From positions 37,011-101,010 of the forward strand of contig CAZVKC010000021.1 of assembly GCA_964627455.1 (NCBI GenBank): 64,000 nt of DNA. The letters are read 5' to 3'. Position numbers and translations under genes: made by a program. Shown one piece after another: positions 19,467-27,148 of the stretch. Origin of the DNA: F-183 sp964627455 (GTDB taxonomy: Bacteria; Acidobacteriota; Terriglobia; Bryobacterales; Bryobacteraceae). The notes below the pieces were generated by a model. It worked only from the letters and a program-made list of their open reading frames with translations, had not been told where the DNA came from and did no database searches. Position 1 is the stretch's first letter. The number at the start of each line of letters is the position of its first letter.

Positions 19467-20036
19467 ATGATGATCAACGCCGGTGTCGAGACCGAGATCA
19501 AGATCCGGGTTGGGGATGTGGAAGAGATCGAAGCGCGCTTGCGGGCGCGCGGCTTCGAAGAGATGAGTGGACGTTCCTTCGAGGCCAATGCAGTTTGGGA
19601 TACGCCGGAACGTATGCTGCGCGCTTCCGGTGAAATCGTGCGAATCCGCGACACGCAGGGCACGCACGTGCTGACCTACAAGGGCAAAGCCGAAACCACG
19701 AAGTACAAGAGCCGCGAAGAGCTGGAATGCGAGATGAGCGATACGCTCGCGCTGGCGCGGATCCTCGAGCGTCTTGGACTGAAGCCGATGTTCCGCTATG
19801 AAAAGTACCGAACCGAGTTCCAGCGTGTCGGCGATGGCGGCGGCGTGGTGACAGTCGACGAGACGCCAATCGGCAACTTCATTGAACTCGAAGGCGAACC
19901 CGCCTGGATCGACGCGACCGCCCACGAACTCGGCTTCACCGAAAGCGATTTCTCGACCAAGAGCTACGGCGCGCTGTATATCGAATGGTGCAACGCGCAG
20001 GGCGTCGAACCCCGGCACATGGTGTTTTCGCGGTGA
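19467..20036 (+). CDS. CYTH-domain protein (class IV adenylate cyclase / thiamine triphosphatase-like)
   Basis: 189 residues from ATG 19467 (a second ATG at 19470 is possible). The signature ExExK is present as E8-T-E10-I-K12. Further conserved elements are LRIRD-like VRIRDTQG, TYKGK, SREELE (acidic metal-binding strand), RYEKYRTEF and VDETPIGNFIELEG. CYTH tunnel enzymes hydrolyse or cyclise triphosphates: thiamine triphosphate, inorganic triphosphate or ATP to cAMP. The short form here, without a CHAD domain, most resembles CyaB/ThTPase-type proteins. It is the first gene of a chain with overlapping starts. Its TGA shares a base with the ATG of the lipoprotein gene. The substrate cannot be decided from the sequence. 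Confidence 0.9.
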   Translation: MMINAGVETEIKIRVGDVEEIEARLRARGFEEMSGRSFEANAVWDTPERMLRASGEIVRIRDTQGTHVLTYKGKAETTKYKSREELECEMSDTLALARILERLGLKPMFRYEKYRTEFQRVGDGGGVVTVDETPIGNFIELEGEPAWIDATAHELGFTESDFSTKSYGALYIEWCNAQGVEPRHMVFSR

Positions 20037-20749
20037 TGATGCATTTGCCGCTCCTGCTCCTCCTGTTGATGCTTGCTGCCGGATGCGGCGGCGGCAGCGG
20101 ATCCACCTCGAGTGAGGACCTGTCCAAGCTCAGCCGCGGCCAGCAGATTCAAAAGCTGCGCGTGATGATCGCGCAGAATCCCACCAACAAAGACCTGCAA
20201 CAGAAACTCGGCGAACTTGCGCTCGAAGAAGGCGACGCGCAAACGGCGATCGATGCCTTCCACGCCACCGGCGACGTCAAAGGTGAAGCTGTCGCGAAGT
20301 TGTGGATGGACCCGGCCCAGTTCCAGGTCCCGCAAGGCACGGCGCAGGAACTGTTCGCCGCCGCCACAAGCGTGCAGCTTGCGATTGATTCCTCGTTTGC
20401 GACCCGCGCTGATGTTGTTGCGAAACTCACTCGCGCCGGCCGCCTCTTCTTCGAAGCCGGAGATCGCGAGAACGCCGGCGCCTGCGTGCAGCGCGCACAG
20501 CCCATCGTGATGCAGATCCTCAAAACACCCCGTCCCTCGCTGCTCGCGTATCACTTGGCCGCGGATCACGACGAGTTGTACGGCGACATGCTCGCCGGCA
20601 ACCGCCACTGGGGCGATGCGCGCGCTTTGTATCAGAACAACGTGATGCGTTTCCGCAATTGGGATCCGCCCAGCGATTACACGCGCAAGCGTCTGGAAGA
20701 GGCGCGGCGCAAGGTCGCGTTCTGCGAAAAGAAAATGATGCCGGAATGA
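20036..20749 (+). CDS. TPR-like lipoprotein of unknown function
   Basis: 237 residues from ATG 20036, overlapping the upstream TGA by one base. Residues 1-18 are a lipoprotein signal (MHLPLLLLLLMLAAGCGGGS) with lipobox LAAGC, so it should be anchored in a membrane facing the periplasm. The mature part contains helical, TPR-like pairs (IQKLRVMIAQNPTNKDLQQK, LGELALEEGDAQTAIDAFHA) and a C-terminal helical region (LLAYHLAADHDELYGDMLAG). I do not recognise a named family. Translation is coupled at both ends: ATGA overlap with the AlkD gene. Why a lipoprotein sits between a triphosphatase-like and a DNA-repair gene is unclear. Confidence 0.8.
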   Translation: MMHLPLLLLLLMLAAGCGGGSGSTSSEDLSKLSRGQQIQKLRVMIAQNPTNKDLQQKLGELALEEGDAQTAIDAFHATGDVKGEAVAKLWMDPAQFQVPQGTAQELFAAATSVQLAIDSSFATRADVVAKLTRAGRLFFEAGDRENAGACVQRAQPIVMQILKTPRPSLLAYHLAADHDELYGDMLAGNRHWGDARALYQNNVMRFRNWDPPSDYTRKRLEEARRKVAFCEKKMMPE

Positions 20750-21420
20750 CGCCGGCCGGTTTTGTCCGCGAGGTTCGCCGTGAGTTCGAAGCGCTGCGAG
20801 ATCCGGAATTGGCGGTTCCGATGGCGCGCTACATGCTCGACCAGTTTCCATTCCTGGGCATCCGGACGCCGGTCGCCACGGCGGCTCTGCGCCCCATCCT
20901 GCTGGCTGCGAAGCCGGAGATCGACGAACCATTCCTTGCGGAAGCGGTCCGCAAACTCTGGCGCCGGCCGGAACGCGAGTATCACCATGCCGCCGCGTAT
21001 ATCCTGCATCGTTGCGAAAAACGGCTCACTCCTGTAAGCCTGCCGCTGCTGAGAGAGTTGATTCTTGAGAAGTCCTGGTGGGATAGCGTGGACGCTCTGG
21101 CGACGCGTTGTGTCGGACCCCTGGTTGCCCGCTATCCAAAACTCCGCGGCGAGATGGATGCCTGGAGCACCGATGAAAACATGTGGATCCGCCGCACGGC
21201 GATCATCCATCAACTCGGATGCAAGGATCGCACCGACGTCGAGCGATTGTTCGAATACTGCGCCGCGAATGCGCACGACCGCGAGTTCTTCATCCGCAAG
21301 GCGATCGGCTGGGCGCTCCGGCAGTATGCGCGTACCGACGCTCGAGCCGTGATCCGCTTCGTCGAGGATCACCCGGAACTATCGAATTTGAGTAAAAGAG
21401 AGGCCTTGAAACATTGTTGA
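20746..21420 (+). CDS. DNA alkylation repair glycosylase, AlkD-like
   Basis: 224 residues from ATG 20746, which overlaps the preceding stop as ATGA. The protein is a series of HEAT-like helical repeats as in AlkD: EYHHAAAYIL, ILEKSWWDSVDALAT with the Trp/Asp active-site pair (W112, D113), NMWIRRTAIIHQL and REFFIRKAIGWALRQYARTD. AlkD removes N3- and N7-alkylated purines without flipping the base. The enzyme is cytoplasmic. Length and motif order are those of the family. Its stop overlaps the TTG start of the MBL-fold gene by several bases, so expression of the four genes 19467-22211 is probably linked. Confidence 0.92.
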   Translation: MTPAGFVREVRREFEALRDPELAVPMARYMLDQFPFLGIRTPVATAALRPILLAAKPEIDEPFLAEAVRKLWRRPEREYHHAAAYILHRCEKRLTPVSLPLLRELILEKSWWDSVDALATRCVGPLVARYPKLRGEMDAWSTDENMWIRRTAIIHQLGCKDRTDVERLFEYCAANAHDREFFIRKAIGWALRQYARTDARAVIRFVEDHPELSNLSKREALKHC

Positions 21421-22211
21421 GTCTGATTGTCATGACGATGCTGGTGCAGGAATACGCACCGGCGAACCCCGAATGGAATAAGCCGGTCGAACCTTTCCGC
21501 ATCGAAGCGAACCTCTACTATGTCGGCGCGAACGATGTGTCCGCGTACCTGTTGACGTCGCCGAAAGGACATGTCCTTCTCGATAGCGGCTTTCGTGAAA
21601 CCGTCCCGCAGATCGTCGCCAATGTGAAAAAACTGGGCTTTCGCATGGCGGACATCAAGTATCTGATCGTCTCCCAGGCGCACTATGACCATACCGCCGG
21701 CATTGCGGAACTGAAGCGGCTCACCAAAGCCAAGCTACTCGCTTCCGAGGAAGACGCTCGTCTGCTGGCGCGCGGCGGGCGTGGGGATTTCGCGTTCCAG
21801 GACCAGTTGCAGTACGAGCCCGTCCAGGCCGACACCATCATCCAGGACGGCCAGAGCCTCGATCTCAACGGCATCCAACTCAAGGCGTTCATCACGCCTG
21901 GACACACCAAAGGCTGCACCACGTGGGCCGCGCGCACAGGCAATCACAACGCTGTCTTCGTCTGTGGCGTTACCGCGCCGGGCTATCGCTTGAAGCAGAA
22001 CAAGTCGTACCCCACCATCGTCGCGGACTTCAACAAAACCTTCGACACGCTCGAAAAGATGCCCTGCGATCTTCTGCTGACCGCCCATGCCAGCCAGTGC
22101 AACCTGCATGAGAAGCGCAAGAAGAACGACTTCGTGAACCCTAAAGAACTCGGTGAGTTCATCCGCAAGGCCCGCGCGGACTTCCACGCGCAGCTCGCCA
22201 AAGAACGTTAA
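21414..22211 (+). CDS. MBL-fold metallohydrolase, subclass B3 with Gln ligand (B3-Q)
   Basis: 265 residues from TTG 21414, about 10 bases after GAGAGG. A short hydrophobic N-terminus (LSLIVMTMLVQ) suggests export. Zinc ligands by position: Gln88, His90, Asp92, His93 (SQAHYDH), His164 (TPGHTKGCTTW) and His225 (LTAHASQCN). In canonical B3 enzymes the first is His116. Gln there is known from GOB-type B3-Q beta-lactamases. The spacing, the TPGHT..TW segment and the length fit B3 lactamases, so beta-lactam hydrolysis is possible, but many MBL-fold relatives have other substrates. Its stop shares bases (GTTAAC) with the stop of a possible small convergent gene. Confidence 0.85.
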   Translation: MLSLIVMTMLVQEYAPANPEWNKPVEPFRIEANLYYVGANDVSAYLLTSPKGHVLLDSGFRETVPQIVANVKKLGFRMADIKYLIVSQAHYDHTAGIAELKRLTKAKLLASEEDARLLARGGRGDFAFQDQLQYEPVQADTIIQDGQSLDLNGIQLKAFITPGHTKGCTTWAARTGNHNAVFVCGVTAPGYRLKQNKSYPTIVADFNKTFDTLEKMPCDLLLTAHASQCNLHEKRKKNDFVNPKELGEFIRKARADFHAQLAKER

Positions 22212-22402
22212 CGGGCGGCTGCTTTTCGCAATTCCGCGGCGCGGCGAAACGCGAGGCCTGCCGGCGTGGGCCGGTGCATCTGCTGGTAGGCCTTGCCCAG
22301 CAACTGGTGCAGCGATCTCCCGCTCGCAAGCAGGCTGCGCGCGGCCTTCCCCTGGAAAGCATGCAGCGCGAGAAGTACGATCGCGAGCAGCACGATCGCC
22401 AT
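22208..22402 (-). CDS. Possible small membrane protein (64 residues)
   Basis: ATG 22402 gives a 64-residue product with an N-terminal membrane helix (MAIVLLAIVLLALHAFQGKA) and a basic tail (AFRRAAELRKAAAR). It is the only coding-like content of the 206-base space between the MBL and isomerase genes. No Shine-Dalgarno site is visible, and the start is only 15 bases from the divergent isomerase start, so promoters would have to overlap coding DNA. The longer upstream frame is just the shadow of the isomerase gene. I do not recognise a family. It could be chance. Confidence 0.4.
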   Translation of the reverse strand: MAIVLLAIVLLALHAFQGKAARSLLASGRSLHQLLGKAYQQMHRPTPAGLAFRRAAELRKAAAR

Positions 22403-22417
22403 TATAAGATTGGGACT

Positions 22418-23350
22418 ATGACCCTTTCCCGCCGGCAGGCCCTTTCTCTTTCCGCGGCCACCGCTGCTGCAGCCGTTTCGTCCACCAGTTCTCCGCTCCA
22501 AGCCGCAGCGGCAACCACGAAAAAGAAGATCCCGATCGCCGTGTCGACCTACTCGTACTGGCACTTCAAGGGCGAAAAGACCCCGATCGAAAACGTCATC
22601 CTCGACGCCGCCAAACTCGGCTTCGACGGCGTCGAGATCCTGCACCGGCAGATGGACAACGAGACCACCGCGTACTGCAACAAGCTGCGCAAAATGGCCT
22701 TCGAAAACGGCCTCAGCCTGCCGATGCTCTCGATCCACCAGGACTTCGTATCGCCCGACGCCGCTGAGCGGCAGAAGCAGATCGACCACACGAAGAAATG
22801 CATGGACATCGCCGCGCAACTCGGCATCCCGTGTATCCGCCTGAACTCCGGCCGCTGGAAGACGATCAAGAGTTTCGACGACCTGATGAAGGTCAAAGGC
22901 AACGAACCGCCGATCGAAGGCTACACCGACAAGGACGCCTTCCAGTGGTGCATCGACTCGATCCACGCTTGCATCCCGCACGCCGAAAAGACCGGCGTCA
23001 TGATGGCGCTCGAGAATCACTGGGGTCTCACGACGAAGGTCGAAAATGTTTTAGAGATCTGGAAGAAGGTCAACTCGCCGTGGCTCGGCGTGAACCTCGA
23101 CACCGGCAACTATCCGACCGATCCGTACCCGGAGATCGAAAAGCTCGCCCCGCACGCGACCATCGTGCAGTGCAAAACCTACTATGGCGGAGGCGTCTGG
23201 TACACACTCAACCTCGACTATCCGCGCATCGCCGGCATCCTGCGCAAGCACGGCTACCACGGCTGGATCTCGCTCGAGATGGAAGGCAACGAAGCAGCAG
23301 CCACCGCCGTGCCCAAGAGCCTCGAGGTCCTGCGCAAGGCTTTTGCCTGA
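22418..23350 (+). CDS. Tat-exported sugar phosphate isomerase/epimerase-type TIM barrel protein
   Basis: 310 residues from ATG 22418, chosen because it yields a twin-arginine signal (TLSRRQALSLSAATAAAAVS). The rest is an AP-endonuclease-2-like TIM barrel (xylose isomerase-like): IAVSTYSYWHF, LGFDGVEILH, LPMLSIHQDF, MMALENHWG, WLGVNLDTGNYP and GWISLEMEGNE contain the usual His/Glu/Asp metal positions. Families with this architecture include secreted hydroxypyruvate-isomerase-like and 3-keto-sugar-processing proteins. The substrate is unknown. A second, similar Tat-type protein lies at 53033-53905. Start spacing lacks a clear ribosome site. Confidence 0.87.
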   Translation: MTLSRRQALSLSAATAAAAVSSTSSPLQAAAATTKKKIPIAVSTYSYWHFKGEKTPIENVILDAAKLGFDGVEILHRQMDNETTAYCNKLRKMAFENGLSLPMLSIHQDFVSPDAAERQKQIDHTKKCMDIAAQLGIPCIRLNSGRWKTIKSFDDLMKVKGNEPPIEGYTDKDAFQWCIDSIHACIPHAEKTGVMMALENHWGLTTKVENVLEIWKKVNSPWLGVNLDTGNYPTDPYPEIEKLAPHATIVQCKTYYGGGVWYTLNLDYPRIAGILRKHGYHGWISLEMEGNEAAATAVPKSLEVLRKAFA

Positions 23351-23401
23351 GACTATCGAACACCCGCGCCATCCACAAAACGGCTCAATAGAATAGAGGT
23401 T

Positions 23402-24571
23402 ATGGCACGTTTCCCTGGCGTAGACTACCTTCTCATTGACTCTCAGTTTTCCGAACAGGAACTGATGGTCCGTCAAACCACGCGTCAGTTCGTGGACGAG
23501 CAGGTGGTTCCGATCATCAAAGACCACTTCCGCGATGCGACCTTCCCCAAGCATCTGATCAAGGAACTGGGACAGCTCGGGTTCCTCGGCGCGAACCTCG
23601 AAGGCTACGGCTGCGCCGGCATGAGCAACGTCGAATACGGGCTCATCATGGAGGAACTCGAGCGCGGCGATTCGGGCCTGCGCAGCTTCGTATCGGTGCA
23701 GGGCGCGCTCGTCATGTACCCGATCCTCACCTACGGATCCGAAGAGCAGAAATCGAAGTGGCTGCCGAAACTGCAGGCAGGCGAAGCGATCGGATGCTTC
23801 GGCCTCACCGAGCCGATGTTCGGTTCGAACCCCGCCGGCATGTTGACCCGCGCGGTGAAGGACGGCAACGAGTGGGTGATCAACGGCGAAAAAACGTGGA
23901 TCACCAACGGATCCGTCGCGGACGTCGCCGTGGTCTGGGCCCGCACCGATGAAGGGATCCGCGGCTTTGTCGTCGAAGCCGGCACGCCCGGCTACTCGAC
24001 CTCGGTGCTGCACGGCAAACTCTCGATGCGTGCTTCAGTCACCTCGAGCCTCGCGTTCCAGGATTGCCGCGTGCCGGCCTCCGCGATGCTGCCCGGCGCG
24101 AAGGGACTGAAAGGTCCGCTGAGTTGCCTGTCACAGGCGCGCTACGGCATCGGCTGGGGCGTGATCGGCGCCGCGATGGACTGCTACGAAACTGCGCGTT
24201 CGTACTCGGTCACTCGCAAGCAGTTCGACGACAAGCCGATCGCTGCGCACCAGCTCGTGCAGTTGAAACTCGCCGACATGATCACTGAGATCACCAAGGC
24301 GCAGTTGCTCGCGCTGCATTGCGGACGCCTCAAAGATCAGGGCAAGCTCGATCCCGCGCACATCTCGATGCTCAAGCGGAACAACGTCGCGATCGCGCTC
24401 GATGTCGCGCGCGCCAGCCGTGATCTGCTCGGCGGCAACGGGATCATGGAGGAATACCCGATCATGCGGCACCTCTGCAATCTCGAAACCGTCAAGACCT
24501 ACGAAGGAACGGACCACATCCACACGCTGGTGATCGGCGAACGCGTCACCGGCGTGGCGGCGTACAAATAA
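23402..24571 (+). CDS. Acyl-CoA dehydrogenase, glutaryl-CoA dehydrogenase-like
   Basis: 389 residues, normal length. The sequence follows glutaryl-CoA dehydrogenases: YLLIDSQFSEQELMVRQTTR, the Arg in ERGDSGLRSFVSVQ (binds the terminal carboxylate), CFGLTEPMFGSNPAGM, WITNGSVADVAVVWA, RYGIGWGVIGAAMDC, QLVQLKLADM and the catalytic base Glu368 in TYEGT. In true glutaryl-CoA dehydrogenase the enzyme oxidises and decarboxylates glutaryl-CoA to crotonyl-CoA in lysine/tryptophan/benzoate breakdown, using FAD. It is cytoplasmic. No other pathway genes are adjacent. The PSD1 gene starts 9 bases later, so transcription could continue. The subfamily call is by motif, with a related short-chain dehydrogenase as alternative. 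Confidence 0.9.
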   Translation: MARFPGVDYLLIDSQFSEQELMVRQTTRQFVDEQVVPIIKDHFRDATFPKHLIKELGQLGFLGANLEGYGCAGMSNVEYGLIMEELERGDSGLRSFVSVQGALVMYPILTYGSEEQKSKWLPKLQAGEAIGCFGLTEPMFGSNPAGMLTRAVKDGNEWVINGEKTWITNGSVADVAVVWARTDEGIRGFVVEAGTPGYSTSVLHGKLSMRASVTSSLAFQDCRVPASAMLPGAKGLKGPLSCLSQARYGIGWGVIGAAMDCYETARSYSVTRKQFDDKPIAAHQLVQLKLADMITEITKAQLLALHCGRLKDQGKLDPAHISMLKRNNVAIALDVARASRDLLGGNGIMEEYPIMRHLCNLETVKTYEGTDHIHTLVIGERVTGVAAYK

Positions 24572-24580
24572 ACCACGACG

Positions 24581-27148
24581 ATGAAAACACTTCTCCTCCT
24601 CACCGCGACGACCCTGCTTGCGAACGACGAGTTCTTCGAACAGAAGATTCGCCCGGTGCTGGTGGAAAAGTGCCAGGGGTGCCACAACGCCAAGCTGAAA
24701 GCGCCCTTCGGCGGACTCAAACTCGACAGTGCGGCGGGCTGGAAACGCGGCGGTGATTCCGGTCCGTCGATTGTTCCGGGCAAGCCGGACGAAAGCCTGC
24801 TGTATCGCGCGCTCCGCTATGACGGACGCGTGAAAATGCCGCCCACCGGCAAGTTGCCCGACGCCGTCGTCGCGGACTTCCGCCGGTGGATCGCCGAAGG
24901 CGCCGCGGATCCTCGCGTCGACACCGCGCCGGCTGTCACCGCGACTTCCTCCAACGCAAAACCGCACTGGGCCTTCCAGCCCTTGAAAGCCTCCGCGAAA
25001 GGCCGTGTCGATGATTGGATGCAAGCCACCGCGCCGGTCGGTAAACGCGAATGGCTGCGTCGTGTCACGTTCGACGTGACGGGACTTCCTCCTACCGTCC
25101 AGGAACTTCGCGACTATCTCGCTGACAACTCCGCCGAAGCGGATCGCAAGGTGGTTGAACGCCTGCTCGCCTCGCCGCACTACGGCGAACGTTGGGGACG
25201 CCACTGGCTCGACCTCGTCCGTTTCTGCGAAACCAACGGTCACGAATACGACAACGACAAGATCGACGCGTGGCGCTATCGAGACTACGTCATCCGTGCC
25301 TTCAACGACGATCTCCCGTACGACCAGCTGATCCGCGAACACATTGCCGGCGACCTGCTCGCCAAGCCGCGCCTCTCTCGCGACGGCTCGTATTTCGAAT
25401 CGCCCATCGCCACCGGCATGATGTGGTTCGGCGAAGTGCTCAACAGCGCGACCGATCCCGTGAAAGTCCGCTCCGACGAAGTGGACAACCAGATCGACGT
25501 ACTGAGCAAAGCCTTCCTTGGACTCACGCTTTCCTGCGCCCGCTGCCACGATCACAAGTTCGACCCGATGCCGACCCGCGAATACTACGGCCTCGCTGGC
25601 ATCATGCACAGCACCAACGTCCGCGAAGCCGTCATCGACAGTCCGCAACGCCAGGCCGAGATCGCCGCGGTGCGCGAGAAAGCCACAAAGATCACCGCGG
25701 AAATCGACGCGATCCGCGGAGGCCGCCGCATGCCGAAGGTGAACCTCCGCGCCACTGACGAGGCGATGCGCATGGACAACTGGTACGTGTCCGGTCAGGC
25801 CTTCGCCTCGCGCAATGAGCTGCCGTCGCTTACCGGATCCCTCACCTCGCCGAAGTTCAAGATGCCCAAGATCTGGGCCCACGTCCTGCTGCGCGGCGAC
25901 CTCGCGGAAACCAACGCCAAAGACGGTGGACCTCTACGTTTCACGCTCGTCAACGGCGAGTACAAAAGTCAGCACGCCTCGCCCCGCAAGATCACAGGCT
26001 GGCAATGGCACTCGATGCGCATGACGCTCGAAATCGGCCGCATCTGCTATTTCGAGATCGTCGACCGTTCGCCCGATAAACAGATCGAAGTGGCGAGTGT
26101 CGTCTTCAGCGAAGAGAAAGATCCGCCGTCGTTCACAGTGGATCCCGAACCCACACTCGCACCGGCCGACGCCGAGCGTATCGCCAAGCTCGAAGCCGAG
26201 CGCGCAAAGCTGAATCACGCTCCCGCGAGCACCTTCGCGCTCATCAGCGAAGACGAGAACCCGCACGACGTCCCCGTGCACATTCGCGGATCGCATGAGA
26301 ACCTCGGTCCCATTGCCCCGCGCGGATTCCTCAAGGCGGTGCACAGCGAGTGGACCCCTATTGATAAGCAGCACAGCGGCCGTCTCGAACTCGCCGAGTG
26401 GATCGCCTCGCCCGATAATCCGCTCACCGCGCGCGTCTTCGTGAACCGTATCTGGAAACACCACTTCGGCACAGGCATCGTGAAGAGCGTCGACAACTTC
26501 GGCAGAATGGGCGAAGCGCCCTCCAATCAGGACCTGCTCGATGCGCTCGCGCGCGGCTTCATCGACAACGGCTGGAGCGTGAAATGGCTGCATCGCCAGA
26601 TCCTGCTGTCGAAGTATTATCGCGGCAAGTTGCCCGTGCGCAGGCTCGAAGCAGAAGCGATTCGTGACTCGATCCTCGCCGTGTCCGGGCGCCTCGATCG
26701 CAAGCTCTACGGCAAGAGCATCACGCCGCACATCAGCGAATATCAGGATGGCCGCGGCAAACCTAAATCGGGACCTCTCGATGGCAACGGCCGCCGCAGC
26801 GTGTACATCGAGGTGCGCCGCAACTTCGTAACCCCGATGTTTCTCGCATTCGATTACCCGCTGCCGATCTCCACGATTGGCGGCCGCGGATCCTCGACCG
26901 TCCCCTCGCAAGCGCTGCTGATGATGAACAACGACTTCGTCCTGCAGCAGGCCAAGCTCTGGGCCGACCGGGTCACGCGCGAGCAACCCGACGAGCAAAA
27001 GCGCATCGCGCAACTCTACGAAGAAGCCTTCGGCCGTCCTCCCAAGCCTGACGAGGCCGCCGAAACGCTGGCCTTCGCCAAAGCAAATTCGTGGGCCGAT
27101 CTGTGCCACGTCCTCTTCAATTCCGCGGAGTTTATTTATGTCCAGTAG
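24581..27148 (+). CDS. PSD1/DUF1549-DUF1553 cytochrome c-type protein
   Basis: 855 residues with a short signal peptide (KTLLLLTATTLLA). Residues about 20-110 are a planctomycete-type cytochrome c domain with the heme motif CQGCH and the distal GRVKMPP region. Residues about 130-370 match DUF1549 (EWLRRVTFDVTGLPPTVQEL, YGERWGRHWLDLVRF, FLGLTLSCARCHDHKFDP with a second CxxCH). The C-terminal part matches DUF1553 (RLELAEWIASPDNPLTARVF, VNRIWKHHFGTGIV, LRILASKYY-like QILLSKYY). Such proteins are periplasmic and in Acidobacteria and Planctomycetes pair with DUF1501 proteins, as here. They are thought to act in polysaccharide use, but the reaction is unknown. The stop overlaps the DUF1501 start by 11 bases. 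Confidence 0.92.
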   Translation: MKTLLLLTATTLLANDEFFEQKIRPVLVEKCQGCHNAKLKAPFGGLKLDSAAGWKRGGDSGPSIVPGKPDESLLYRALRYDGRVKMPPTGKLPDAVVADFRRWIAEGAADPRVDTAPAVTATSSNAKPHWAFQPLKASAKGRVDDWMQATAPVGKREWLRRVTFDVTGLPPTVQELRDYLADNSAEADRKVVERLLASPHYGERWGRHWLDLVRFCETNGHEYDNDKIDAWRYRDYVIRAFNDDLPYDQLIREHIAGDLLAKPRLSRDGSYFESPIATGMMWFGEVLNSATDPVKVRSDEVDNQIDVLSKAFLGLTLSCARCHDHKFDPMPTREYYGLAGIMHSTNVREAVIDSPQRQAEIAAVREKATKITAEIDAIRGGRRMPKVNLRATDEAMRMDNWYVSGQAFASRNELPSLTGSLTSPKFKMPKIWAHVLLRGDLAETNAKDGGPLRFTLVNGEYKSQHASPRKITGWQWHSMRMTLEIGRICYFEIVDRSPDKQIEVASVVFSEEKDPPSFTVDPEPTLAPADAERIAKLEAERAKLNHAPASTFALISEDENPHDVPVHIRGSHENLGPIAPRGFLKAVHSEWTPIDKQHSGRLELAEWIASPDNPLTARVFVNRIWKHHFGTGIVKSVDNFGRMGEAPSNQDLLDALARGFIDNGWSVKWLHRQILLSKYYRGKLPVRRLEAEAIRDSILAVSGRLDRKLYGKSITPHISEYQDGRGKPKSGPLDGNGRRSVYIEVRRNFVTPMFLAFDYPLPISTIGGRGSSTVPSQALLMMNNDFVLQQAKLWADRVTREQPDEQKRIAQLYEEAFGRPPKPDEAAETLAFAKANSWADLCHVLFNSAEFIYVQ

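Noticed and set aside
19407..20018. 200-codon N-terminal extension of the glucarate-dehydratase-like protein
   Set aside because: It is antisense to the CYTH gene; the true family N-terminus MKIVDIRP begins at 19406.
22403..23020. Minus-strand frame over the isomerase gene as extension of the small membrane protein
   Set aside because: This part is antisense to conserved barrel motifs of the isomerase and has shadow composition.
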